Of a stretch of 5,682 nt of DNA, positions 1 through 5,468 are shown piece after piece. The first letter of the stretch is position 1, and every line of letters starts with the position of its first letter. Location: the NCBI GenBank assembly GCA_946183095.1, contig CAMHBE010000151.1, positions 1 through 5,682 of the forward strand. Reading direction: 5' to 3'. The translations under genes were made by a program, and so were the position numbers. The DNA is from an uncultured Clostridia bacterium. Its GTDB lineage: Bacteria; Bacillota; Clostridia; Oscillospirales; Ruminococcaceae. The notes beneath the pieces are model-generated. The model had not been told where the DNA came from. It searched no databases and saw only the letters and a list, made by a program, of their open reading frames with translations.

Positions 1-39
1 CGCGGTTATCATCCGCAGAAACATTTTTCTTTTATTCAT
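1..39 (-). CDS. Start of a probable second FtsX-type ABC permease (partial)
   Basis: Only the first 13 codons are inside the window (MNKRKMFLRMITA), starting at ATG 37-39 on the minus strand. A GGAGG ribosome binding site lies 7 bases upstream, and the gene starts 13 bases after the stop of the preceding permease, so it is very likely co-transcribed with it. A short basic N-terminus leading into a hydrophobic stretch is what MacB/FtsX permeases look like. In the homologous Campylobacter locus (Cj1661-Cj1662) two such permeases are adjacent. The identification therefore rests on context and a very short N-terminus, not on a domain. An alternative is an unrelated membrane protein of the same operon. 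Confidence 0.6.
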   Translation of the reverse strand, partial: MNKRKMFLRMITA

Positions 40-46
40 GATATCG

Positions 47-51
47 CCTCC
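47..51 (-). promoter_or_regulatory. Ribosome binding site for the partial second permease
   Basis: GGAGG on the minus strand, 7 bases before ATG 37-39. It begins 2 bases after the stop codon (53-55) of the upstream permease, which favours coupled translation. A five-codon reading frame that starts at ATG 51-53 overlaps this site and is not a gene. Confidence 0.75.
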
Positions 52-52
52 A

Positions 53-1342
53 TTATCTTCCGTGAAGGACTTCGCACGGGCTGAGACGCAGCAGCAGCCT
101 TATCGCGGGTATGCAGCCGAGCAGTGTGACTGATACCACAAGTACGGCTACCAGCGGTATGACTACGGGGTGCATGGATATCGCGGAACCGAATACCGTA
201 TGCCCGATTATCTGTGCAGCTCCCCAGCCCGCGAAAAATCCTGCGATACCGCCTATCACCGCCGTGACCGTTATCTCCGTCAGCACGAGTCCCGAAACTG
301 ACGAATTCTGCGCGCCTATAGCCTTCATCAGTCCCATTTCCGCACTGCGCTCCATTACGCTCGCAGTTACGAGGTTGCAGATGCCGAGAGCTGCGCCTAT
401 CATGCTGAGTATAGTTATCAGCGTCATGAGCAGCTGTGTCTTTTCGAGTATCGCACCTTCGGAGTCCGCCACCTGTCTTACCGGCGACGCTACCGAGTCG
501 GTGATGACTTCCTGTATCTGGTAGCATATCGAGCTTGCGTAGGCGGTGCAGTACCATGTCTCGTACTGCGCGATAGTGAGAGACTTCGGATCCTTCGCCG
601 CCTTTATGGCAAGGTCGTTCTCCGGTGTGGTGAGCGCGCTGACTTCGATGCTGTCGATCTTTCCGTCCAGTCCGTCCAGCGCCTGCGCGGTATCTACCGG
701 CATGAAGATCTTGTCGTCCTCATCGCCGCCCGCGTCGAAAATACCCACGACTGTAAGTGTATTGTCCGCGGCGGTGCCCGTTAGGTGCAGACTGTCGCCG
801 GACTTTATGCCGAGTCTTTCGGCGAGCGCTTTTCCGACCATTGCAACATTGGGGTCGGAGCCGGTCTGTTCGTCCAGCCACTTTCCGTCGGTGACTTCCC
901 ACCAGCTTCTCATGCTCGTCACGCCCGCGTCGAGCTGCTCACCGGTGGGGAGCTCCATGTGGTGGTTGAACCATGTTCCGACGGCGGCGGCTTTTGTCCC
1001 GTCGTCGAGGGTTACGTCCGCATTGATGAACGGAGCGTAGTCTGTGATGTTGAATGCCCAGAATATCGTCTTTATCTTTCCGAGCTCGTCCTCGCGCAGA
1101 TACGCGCCGGTGCTGCCTTCGCCCTCGACCTCATACAGCGAGGTGAGCACGGAGTTTTCTTTCGGCACGACGGTGATGTTCGCGCCGTAGGTCTTAAGCT
1201 CCTGATTTACTTTGTCGCCGACATCGAGCATAACGCTGAGCATGGCTGTCGCAAGGGAAGCGCCGAGCGCTATCGTGAACGCGATCATCAGCATTTTCTT
1301 CCACTGACGGAACATCGTCCCGAATATCATTCTGAAAAACAT
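53..1342 (-). CDS. FtsX/MacB-family ABC transporter permease
   Basis: This 429-residue protein has the classic four-helix layout of type VII ABC permeases. There is one membrane helix at about 17-39, a large extracytoplasmic MacB-like domain at about 45-295, and three helices at about 303-329, 351-380 and 393-416. The cytoplasmic segment after helix 2 reads ERSAEMGLMKAIGA (331-344), the typical FtsX-family sequence that contacts the ATPase. The extracytoplasmic part holds two cysteines, C265 and C273, close to helix 2. It starts at ATG 1340-1342, with AAGGA 11 bases upstream inside the end of the DUF2318 gene. It lies 6 bases after that gene's stop and 13 bases before a probable second permease. 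The family drives conformational work or extracytoplasmic substrate handling rather than simple import. In the related Campylobacter locus the paired permeases belong to the iron-uptake system, but their substrate is not settled. No ATPase is visible here; it is expected downstream, beyond the window. Confidence 0.9.
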   Translation of the reverse strand: MFFRMIFGTMFRQWKKMLMIAFTIALGASLATAMLSVMLDVGDKVNQELKTYGANITVVPKENSVLTSLYEVEGEGSTGAYLREDELGKIKTIFWAFNITDYAPFINADVTLDDGTKAAAVGTWFNHHMELPTGEQLDAGVTSMRSWWEVTDGKWLDEQTGSDPNVAMVGKALAERLGIKSGDSLHLTGTAADNTLTVVGIFDAGGDEDDKIFMPVDTAQALDGLDGKIDSIEVSALTTPENDLAIKAAKDPKSLTIAQYETWYCTAYASSICYQIQEVITDSVASPVRQVADSEGAILEKTQLLMTLITILSMIGAALGICNLVTASVMERSAEMGLMKAIGAQNSSVSGLVLTEITVTAVIGGIAGFFAGWGAAQIIGHTVFGSAISMHPVVIPLVAVLVVSVTLLGCIPAIRLLLRLSPCEVLHGR

Positions 1343-1348
1343 ACCGCG

Positions 1349-2608
1349 TCACATCCTTCCCCTGAATTCGCTCTCGTGTTCGAGCAGTCCGGATATCGGC
1401 ACGAGTATCTGCCCGTTCTCTATCTTATAGTCGATGACGATGGGATTGCAGCCGCCCTTGAAGCCGATAGTGTTGATGTTCATCACAACGTCGCAGAGCT
1501 TGCAGACCACCTGTCCGTCCTTTTCGTAATATCCCGTTTCGCCGCATATATCGCAGGCGTCGAGACCGATGCCGTAGGACGATGAATTCGGCTTCTTGAT
1601 AACGATGAAACGTATCTCCTTGCCGCTCTCGGTGTTGTACCCGAAACGGTGCAGATGCCCGTCCTCCACCATTTCAAAAGAAACGCAGATATTTCCGTCG
1701 ATCTCGGGAGCGTGCTCAACGGGGGAGAGCTCCACGGGCTTGTTGACATACGCCTTTACCGCGGTCATGCAGAGCACAGACGTGACGAGGCAGGCTGCGA
1801 CCGTTGCCGACCAGCGGCGTATCACGATGTGCTTTTTCTTTATCTTGCGTTTCTGCGCGGGATTGTCGTAGGGCTCCTTCGCGCGGGCGCTCTTTATCAG
1901 CAGCGCTGTTGGTATCAGAAGTGCTATGCACATGGCGGCGTAGATGAACACGTCCGCGTGGTTGGTGGAGAACTTCACGATGTTGAAGAGAACGGTGTTC
2001 GATCTTATCCAGCGTTTTGATATCAGCACATTTATGATGACAGTCATCTGACGCACCGCGTTTGCCGACAGCGCCAGTGTCATTATCACGAAGGCGGCGG
2101 TCTTTGCAAGACGCACGGTTCCCGCCCTTACCGCGATGCAGGTAACGATCATGAGTATGCCGCCGAGCACCGCGCCGATATTCTTGAAAAGCACATTCGT
2201 CGAGAACACGCCGTTCTCGTTGAGCCATATCGTCACAGGGTATCCGATGAAGTCGGGGAGCGCATACAGAAGATACGATGCAAGCACCGCCGTCAGCGCG
2301 GTGAGCGAAACGAACGTTCCCACCCTCGGCAGTTTCTTCCGCAATGCCGCGAAAAGAAAGAATATCACCAGCATACCGAGTGATACCGTGAAGATGATGA
2401 AGTTGCTTATCATGGTATCTATGAGCTTTGTGAAGTTCTTGAGATAAGCCATGACGGCGGCAGTCACGATACCTGTGCAGATACCCGCTATGCAGGAGAC
2501 CCTGCACGCGAGCGAGTTATATGAAAGCCTTATATACGCGAGTATCAGCCCGACGCCGATAGCCGCGGTGATAAGAAGCTCAGTTGTCGAGATCAGATAT
2601 TTCAGCAA
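1349..2608 (-). CDS. Fe-S-containing (DUF2318) multi-spanning membrane protein
   Basis: The protein is 419 residues from the preferred TTG start. About eight hydrophobic segments fill the N-terminal two thirds (about 9-29, 38-57, 67-89, 98-117, 144-162, 167-184, 217-239), with the last helix at about 266-286 after a basic loop. The soluble C-terminal domain (about 282-412) carries the DUF2318 signature. This consists of HLHRF with H318 and H320, a CDIC pair (C352, C355), a CKLC pair (C369, C372) and a GGCNP motif (C387). Two CxxC motifs plus a fifth cysteine suit an iron-sulfur or metal centre. The family is annotated as ferric-reductase-like or Fe-S-containing and sits beside FTR1 and P19 in Campylobacter (Cj1660). 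A role in electron transfer to, or reduction of, incoming iron is inference. The start is ambiguous: an in-frame GTG at 2615-2617 would add three residues but has no upstream ribosome binding site, whereas TTG 2606-2608 follows GGAGTGA at proper spacing. Confidence 0.88.
   Translation of the reverse strand: MLKYLISTTELLITAAIGVGLILAYIRLSYNSLACRVSCIAGICTGIVTAAVMAYLKNFTKLIDTMISNFIIFTVSLGMLVIFFLFAALRKKLPRVGTFVSLTALTAVLASYLLYALPDFIGYPVTIWLNENGVFSTNVLFKNIGAVLGGILMIVTCIAVRAGTVRLAKTAAFVIMTLALSANAVRQMTVIINVLISKRWIRSNTVLFNIVKFSTNHADVFIYAAMCIALLIPTALLIKSARAKEPYDNPAQKRKIKKKHIVIRRWSATVAACLVTSVLCMTAVKAYVNKPVELSPVEHAPEIDGNICVSFEMVEDGHLHRFGYNTESGKEIRFIVIKKPNSSSYGIGLDACDICGETGYYEKDGQVVCKLCDVVMNINTIGFKGGCNPIVIDYKIENGQILVPISGLLEHESEFRGRM
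1354..1358 (-). promoter_or_regulatory. Ribosome binding site for the FtsX-type permease
   Basis: AAGGA on the minus strand, 11 bases before ATG 1340-1342. It lies within the last codons of the preceding gene (stop TGA at 1349-1351), so translation of the two genes is probably coupled. Confidence 0.6.
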
Positions 2609-2613
2609 ATTAT

Positions 2614-2620
2614 TCACTCC
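2614..2620 (-). promoter_or_regulatory. Ribosome binding site that decides the DUF2318 gene start
   Basis: GGAGTGA on the minus strand, with 8 bases between GGAG and the TTG at 2606-2608. The alternative GTG start (2615-2617) lies inside this same motif, with only A/T-rich sequence lacking purine runs upstream of it. This points to TTG as the start. Confidence 0.6.
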
Positions 2621-2648
2621 ATTTACATTGCAGATAACTCCCGTGAGG

Positions 2649-2677
2649 GGCGGATATCACCGTTCGTGATACCCGCC
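2649..2677 (-). repeat. Strong intercistronic hairpin 1 (12-bp stem)
   Basis: Arms at 2649-2660 and 2666-2677 flank a 5-base loop (2661-2665). In the minus-strand transcript every position pairs, one of them as a G-U wobble. No U-run follows, so it is not a standard terminator. It stands 41 bases before the DUF2318 start codon, in the gap after the P19-like gene. A role in mRNA stability or processing is inference. Confidence 0.7.
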
Positions 2678-2695
2678 GCGGGAAGCGAAAAACAT

Positions 2696-2737
2696 TTCCG
2701 CAAAACGCGCGAAAGCGCCATGACGTACTTTGCGGAA
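2696..2737 (-). terminator. Intercistronic hairpin 2, possible weak or partial terminator
   Basis: Perfect 9-base arms TTCCGCAAA (2696-2704) and TTTGCGGAA (2729-2737) enclose a second small stem, GCGC/GCGC, at 2707-2718. In the minus-strand transcript the structure comes 39 bases after the stop of the P19-like gene. It is followed by AAUGUUUUU, a short and interrupted U-run. This could give partial termination, setting P19 expression above the downstream genes, or protect the upstream mRNA. The long loop makes it a poor intrinsic terminator by standard criteria. Confidence 0.4.
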
Positions 2738-2776
2738 CAAAGTGCAGCACAGCGCGATCACTATAGAAGAAAAGAA

Positions 2777-3478
2777 TTACCACTCCTGAGGAATGTATTC
2801 CCAGCCTTCGTGAACGACTTCAAGGTTGCCGTTGCCGAAGTAATCGTCGAAGGAACCGCCGGGGCCTGTTTCCGCATCTGTGTGGAGCAGGTAGCCGTTC
2901 TCTTCGGGGCTGTGGATCGTGAACTTTACGGTGTATGTATCAGCGTTCGGGAGCTTGATGTTTGCGCCGTAGTGCGGACCGTCCGAAGCGCTCATCTCCA
3001 TGAATGTGCCGGATGCCGCGGAGTTTCCGTCTGAACCGATCACATCATAATCAACTGTGAGGTAGGGTACCCAGTCGCCTACGCCGAAGCCTACCGTGTT
3101 CTCAAGCGCGGAGATATCCGCTTCGAGGTGGATGTTGAAATCCTCCGTGTTGCCGTTGCCGCCGGACATCGGAACAGGCTGGAAATAAACAGCCGATACG
3201 TTCAGGAAGCCAACTTCTTCATCCTCGAATATCGGGTATTCCTGGAAACCAGCGGCAGCTTCATCGGCAGCGGCAGCCTCTGTCTTTACCGTAGCGTCTG
3301 CGCTCTCTGCGGTCGCTGCGTCAGTTGCGGCGGCAGTTGTTGTTGTTGTTGTGCTCTCGCTTGCTGCGGGAGCAGCAGTTGTTGTGGTAGTTGTCGTGTT
3401 GTTGTTGCCGCATCCTGCGAATGCCATAGCGGTAGCAAGCACCGCAGCCATGAGTGCGGTCTTCTTTGTGCGTTTCAT
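2777..3478 (-). CDS. P19/Tp34-family iron-transport lipoprotein
   Basis: The protein is 233 residues from ATG 3476-3478, chosen because GGAGG lies 6 bases upstream and the product then begins with a signal peptide (MKRTKK, then a hydrophobic run). The lipobox FAGC ends at C23, so the mature protein should be lipid-anchored to the outer face of the membrane. A Thr/Ala-rich linker covers about 27-77. The P19 domain (about 78-230) shows the expected metal-ligand pattern: HLE (H117, E119), M162 and H169 in the run MSASDGPHYG, and H199 in LLHTDAETG. Relative to C. jejuni P19, the Met-to-His spacing of seven is preserved. Known members bind copper and iron as periplasmic partners of FTR1 permeases. 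Here the protein would capture metal on the cell surface for the adjacent FTR1. An in-frame ATG at 3530-3532 would add 18 residues before the signal peptide and is rejected. Confidence 0.92.
   Translation of the reverse strand: MKRTKKTALMAAVLATAMAFAGCGNNNTTTTTTTAAPAASESTTTTTTAAATDAATAESADATVKTEAAAADEAAAGFQEYPIFEDEEVGFLNVSAVYFQPVPMSGGNGNTEDFNIHLEADISALENTVGFGVGDWVPYLTVDYDVIGSDGNSAASGTFMEMSASDGPHYGANIKLPNADTYTVKFTIHSPEENGYLLHTDAETGPGGSFDDYFGNGNLEVVHEGWEYIPQEW
3335..3397 (-). repeat. Two Thr-codon runs in the lipoprotein linker
   Basis: Two runs of threonine codons, residues 28-34 (3377-3397) and 43-48 (3335-3352), are separated by an Ala/Ser/Pro-rich stretch. Codons within the runs vary, so this is mostly an amino-acid repeat rather than a pure microsatellite. 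It probably forms a flexible spacer that could be O-glycosylated. Changes in copy number would alter linker length without shifting the frame. Confidence 0.75.
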
Positions 3479-3484
3479 AAAAAA

Positions 3485-3489
3485 CCTCC
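3485..3489 (-). promoter_or_regulatory. Ribosome binding site of the P19-like gene
   Basis: GGAGG on the minus strand, 6 bases before ATG 3476-3478. It fixes the start at the signal peptide and excludes the upstream in-frame ATG at 3530-3532. Confidence 0.85.
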
Positions 3490-3509
3490 GGAAAAATGAA
3501 TATTGTTTT

Positions 3510-3522
3510 GCGGTATTACCGC
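3510..3522. repeat. Short perfect inverted repeat GCGGTA-T-TACCGC
   Basis: Six-base arms flank one central base in the 78-base gap between the FTR1 and P19-like genes. There is no T-run after it on the minus strand, so it is not a terminator. It could be an RNA processing point or a protein site; the function is unknown. Confidence 0.5.
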
Positions 3523-3533
3523 TTATTTCCAAA

Positions 3534-3547
3534 AGCAGATATCTGCT
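3534..3547. repeat. 14-bp perfect palindrome AGCAGATATCTGCT
   Basis: A perfect palindrome 10 bases after the FTR1 stop codon on the minus strand. It has no loop, so it is more likely a DNA element than an RNA hairpin, or it may be chance. It lies 11 bases from the GCGGTA inverted repeat in the same gap. Confidence 0.5.
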
Positions 3548-3556
3548 ATAGAAAAC

Positions 3557-5233
3557 TTATTGATTCTCGGCAGCCGGTCCCGGTGCCTTTTGCTTTTTAG
3601 GCTTTTTGGGCTTCGGCGCAAGTTCCTCCGCGAACTGCTCGTCTGTCTCCGTCAGGTAATGCACACCGTCGGCGATACCGAGGAACAGCGGGATGAGCGA
3701 CCAGCAGAACACCGCGTACAGGATGCCCTTGCCGTATTTGCCTATGTAGAATTTGTGGATGCCGAGCCCGCCGAATAACAGCGCTATCACGCCGGCTTCT
3801 CTGCGGTTGTTTCGTTTCCACGTCATCATCACGAAGATGAGGAACGTTATCAGTATGAGTATCAGCTGCGGTATCAGAGTTTCGTAGCAAGGGTAGATAC
3901 CGAGAACGTCAAAGAAGTCGTTGGAGGGTATCAGCGCCGCGAGCCAGTCGGGCGAGGTGTAGGAGATAACGTCGCCTTCGATAAGCTCCTTAATGCCCGC
4001 GCCGAGGAACGATACCGACATGATGAACATGAGTATGCTGGTCCCGAGGAAGAACGGTCTTATCGGCAGCTTCACGCTGAAGAAACGTATCAGTATGAAC
4101 ACTACGGCGAGTATCACGCAGCCTGTGCCGAATCCCGCCCACATAGCACTTGTGGAGTTTTCATCGGTCATGAGCGGCTGATAGAACAGTATGACCTCCG
4201 CGCCCTCCCTGAACACCGCGAGAAATGCCGTGAAGCCGAGAGTAAACGCGCTGCCCGTTTCGGCTGATGTTTTTACCTGACCGTCGATGTATTTGTTCCA
4301 CGCATCGGCTTCGGCTTTAGATACCATCCAGTTGCTCACATAGAACAGTACCACCACCGCGATTAGGGCGGTCACGCCCTCGATTATCTCCTGATTTTCG
4401 GTATTCGCGAACTTGAGGAGCTGCAGCAGCCAAGCGCATACGAAACTGCATATTATCGCAAGTACACAGCCCGCATATACCACGCCGAGCTTATTCTTGT
4501 TGCCCGATTTTACAAGGTACGCGATTATCGCGCCGACGACGAGTATCGCTTCAAAGCCTTCGCGGAGTATTATACTGAAGCATCCCGCGAACGTTATGCC
4601 CCAGCTGCTTCCGCCTTCCGTGCTGACCGCGTTCGCTCCGACAGCAGTTTCTGTGACGGCAGTTGTCGCGGCGGGCTGTTCTGTACCGGTGCTTGTTTCA
4701 GCGGGTGCATTGTCCGCGGCGGCATCTGCCTGTCCGGAACCGTTTACTCTGTCCATCGAAACTCCGCTCACGCCCGCATCGGCGATACCGTCGAGCTTGT
4801 TCGCCTGATCGTGGAGTATCTGACTTAACTTCTCTATCTCTTTCCAGAAATCGTCGAGCGTACCGCCCTTTTTCGGAACGTTTCTCACCGCTCGGAACTG
4901 AAGCTCCGCCTTTGAGACTTCCGCGCCGGATACATAGCTCATGACGTTTCTTTCAAACCCCGTAGTCTCGTAATATCCGTAGTATGCCTGACGGGATGCC
5001 GTGAACGCTTCATCCTTGCTGCCGTCGCGGTAGAGCTTGTATGCGGCTTCGAGAAGTTCGTCCTCCGCTGCCGCGACCGTATTCCATGTGTATTTTTCTA
5101 TGCCGCGGGCTGCTTTGTATTCGTCCCACGTCGCGATGTATGTAACTTCCGCCGCGAATGCCGTGAACGCGAGCATCGCGAGGGTCATCGCCGCTGCGCA
5201 GATGAATGCCGCAGCCGATCTTATCATCTTCAT
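3557..5233 (-). CDS. FTR1-family iron permease with extracytoplasmic N-domain and C-terminal TM2 domain
   Basis: This is a 558-residue protein. A signal peptide (1-27, likely cleaved at AFA/AEV) leads to a charged, helical extracytoplasmic domain (about 29-150) and a Thr/Ala-rich linker (about 165-208). The FTR1 membrane core (about 211-470) has two REXXE motifs, REGFE (224-228) and REGAE (342-346). These are the glutamate motifs that carry iron through the membrane in Ftr1p/EfeU relatives. Other family segments are visible: EGVTALIAVVVLFYVSNWM (285-303), GAGIKELIEG (411-420) and SPDWLAALIP (427-436). After the last FTR1 helix comes an extra module (about 478-526) with FGGLGIHKFYIGKYGKG and a closing IADGVHYL, the pattern of a TM2 domain. 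A Lys/Pro-rich tail follows. It is first in the operon and next to the P19-like lipoprotein, as in Campylobacter Cj1658-Cj1659. The TM2 addition is unusual for the family. The ribosome binding site is rather far (16 bases) from this ATG. A second ATG at codon 3 is farther still. Confidence 0.95.
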   Translation of the reverse strand: MKMIRSAAAFICAAAMTLAMLAFTAFAAEVTYIATWDEYKAARGIEKYTWNTVAAAEDELLEAAYKLYRDGSKDEAFTASRQAYYGYYETTGFERNVMSYVSGAEVSKAELQFRAVRNVPKKGGTLDDFWKEIEKLSQILHDQANKLDGIADAGVSGVSMDRVNGSGQADAAADNAPAETSTGTEQPAATTAVTETAVGANAVSTEGGSSWGITFAGCFSIILREGFEAILVVGAIIAYLVKSGNKNKLGVVYAGCVLAIICSFVCAWLLQLLKFANTENQEIIEGVTALIAVVVLFYVSNWMVSKAEADAWNKYIDGQVKTSAETGSAFTLGFTAFLAVFREGAEVILFYQPLMTDENSTSAMWAGFGTGCVILAVVFILIRFFSVKLPIRPFFLGTSILMFIMSVSFLGAGIKELIEGDVISYTSPDWLAALIPSNDFFDVLGIYPCYETLIPQLILILITFLIFVMMTWKRNNRREAGVIALLFGGLGIHKFYIGKYGKGILYAVFCWSLIPLFLGIADGVHYLTETDEQFAEELAPKPKKPKKQKAPGPAAENQ

Positions 5234-5249
5234 TTTGTGTTGCTGTATT

Positions 5250-5254
5250 CTCCT
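5250..5254 (-). promoter_or_regulatory. Distant ribosome binding site of the FTR1 gene
   Basis: AGGAG on the minus strand, within AAAAGGAGAA, is 16 bases before ATG 5231-5233, longer than the usual 5-10. No better start codon lies closer; only a non-standard ATA is in frame between them. The leader operator at 5261-5280 begins 6 bases upstream of it. Weak initiation, or a start aided by RNA folding, is possible. Confidence 0.5.
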
Positions 5255-5260
5255 TTTATT

Positions 5261-5280
5261 GAGTTAGAAATACCTAACTC
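5261..5280. promoter_or_regulatory. Operator-like box 1, GAGTTAG-N6-CTAACTC
   Basis: Perfect 7-base arms (5261-5267 and 5274-5280) flank 6 bases. This is the best of three boxes with the shared pattern TTAG-N6-CTAA, and it lies immediately upstream of the FTR1 ribosome binding site. It resembles a half-register of the DtxR/IdeR operator. In the transcript it could also form a 7-bp hairpin. Confidence 0.65.
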
Positions 5281-5311
5281 TGTGGTATTGTGATGCGGTG
5301 TACGGATAGAT

Positions 5312-5329
5312 GCAAAACAGCATTTTTGC
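5312..5329 (-). repeat. Small leader hairpin GCAAAA-N6-TTTTGC
   Basis: Perfect 6-base arms (5312-5317, 5324-5329) lie in the predicted leader between operator boxes 1 and 2. It is A/T-rich and weak as RNA. No function can be assigned. Confidence 0.35.
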
Positions 5330-5342
5330 CGCAGTGTATAAT

Positions 5343-5358
5343 ATTAGCATAAACTAAC
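5343..5358. promoter_or_regulatory. Operator-like box 2, ATTAG-N6-CTAAC
   Basis: TTAG at 5344-5347 and CTAA at 5354-5357 have the same 6-base spacing as boxes 1 and 3. One outer position departs from GTTAG/CTAAC. Its centre is 80 bases from box 1 and 34 from box 3. Confidence 0.55.
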
Positions 5359-5376
5359 TATACTGTAAGCTTATCG

Positions 5377-5392
5377 GTTAGTATCGGCTAAC
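5377..5392. promoter_or_regulatory. Operator-like box 3, GTTAG-N6-CTAAC
   Basis: Perfect 5-base arms (5377-5381, 5388-5392) with 6-base spacing. It starts 8 bases downstream of the -10 element, covering about +2 to +17 of the predicted transcript. That is a classic position for a repressor blocking RNA polymerase. Confidence 0.65.
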
Positions 5393-5399
5393 GAGATAT

Positions 5400-5428
5400 A
5401 ATATATCACAATCCGCCTGTTTTGTCAA
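5400..5428 (-). promoter_or_regulatory. Promoter of the iron-uptake operon
   Basis: On the minus strand TTGACA (5423-5428), a 17-base spacer and TATATT (5400-5405) give a perfect -35 and a five-of-six -10 for the housekeeping sigma factor. Transcription should start near 5393, giving a leader of about 160 bases before the FTR1 ATG that contains all three TTAG-N6-CTAA boxes. Confidence 0.75.
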
Positions 5429-5468
5429 TACCCCGTTATAATAATTGGTCGTTTTTCACCCGAATCGG

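Noticed and set aside
36..557. Minus-strand frame of 173 codons overlapping the end of the FtsX permease and the next gene
   Set aside because: It is low-complexity Arg/His/Gly-rich translation in the wrong frame. The FtsX frame is clearly the coding one, and the next gene has its own ribosome binding site.
785..1585. Long plus-strand open frame (266 codons) opposite the FtsX permease and the DUF2318 gene end
   Set aside because: It spans two well-supported minus-strand genes across their boundary, has no ribosome binding site or recognisable domain, and is explained by GC-biased third positions of the opposite strand.
1716..2507. Alternative minus-strand frame of 263 codons inside the DUF2318 gene
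   Set aside because: Its translation is rich in Arg/His/Gly without hydrophobic structure, typical of a frame-shifted shadow of a membrane-protein gene.
3479..3532. Upstream ATG that would lengthen the P19-like protein by 18 residues
   Set aside because: It would place extra residues before a clear signal peptide. The downstream ATG has an ideal GGAGG at 6 bases, and the extension covers the palindrome-bearing spacer.
5437..5442. TATAAT on the plus strand, considered as a second divergent promoter
   Set aside because: No acceptable -35 element lies 16-18 bases upstream, and the promoter at 5577-5605 is far better and closer to the gene.
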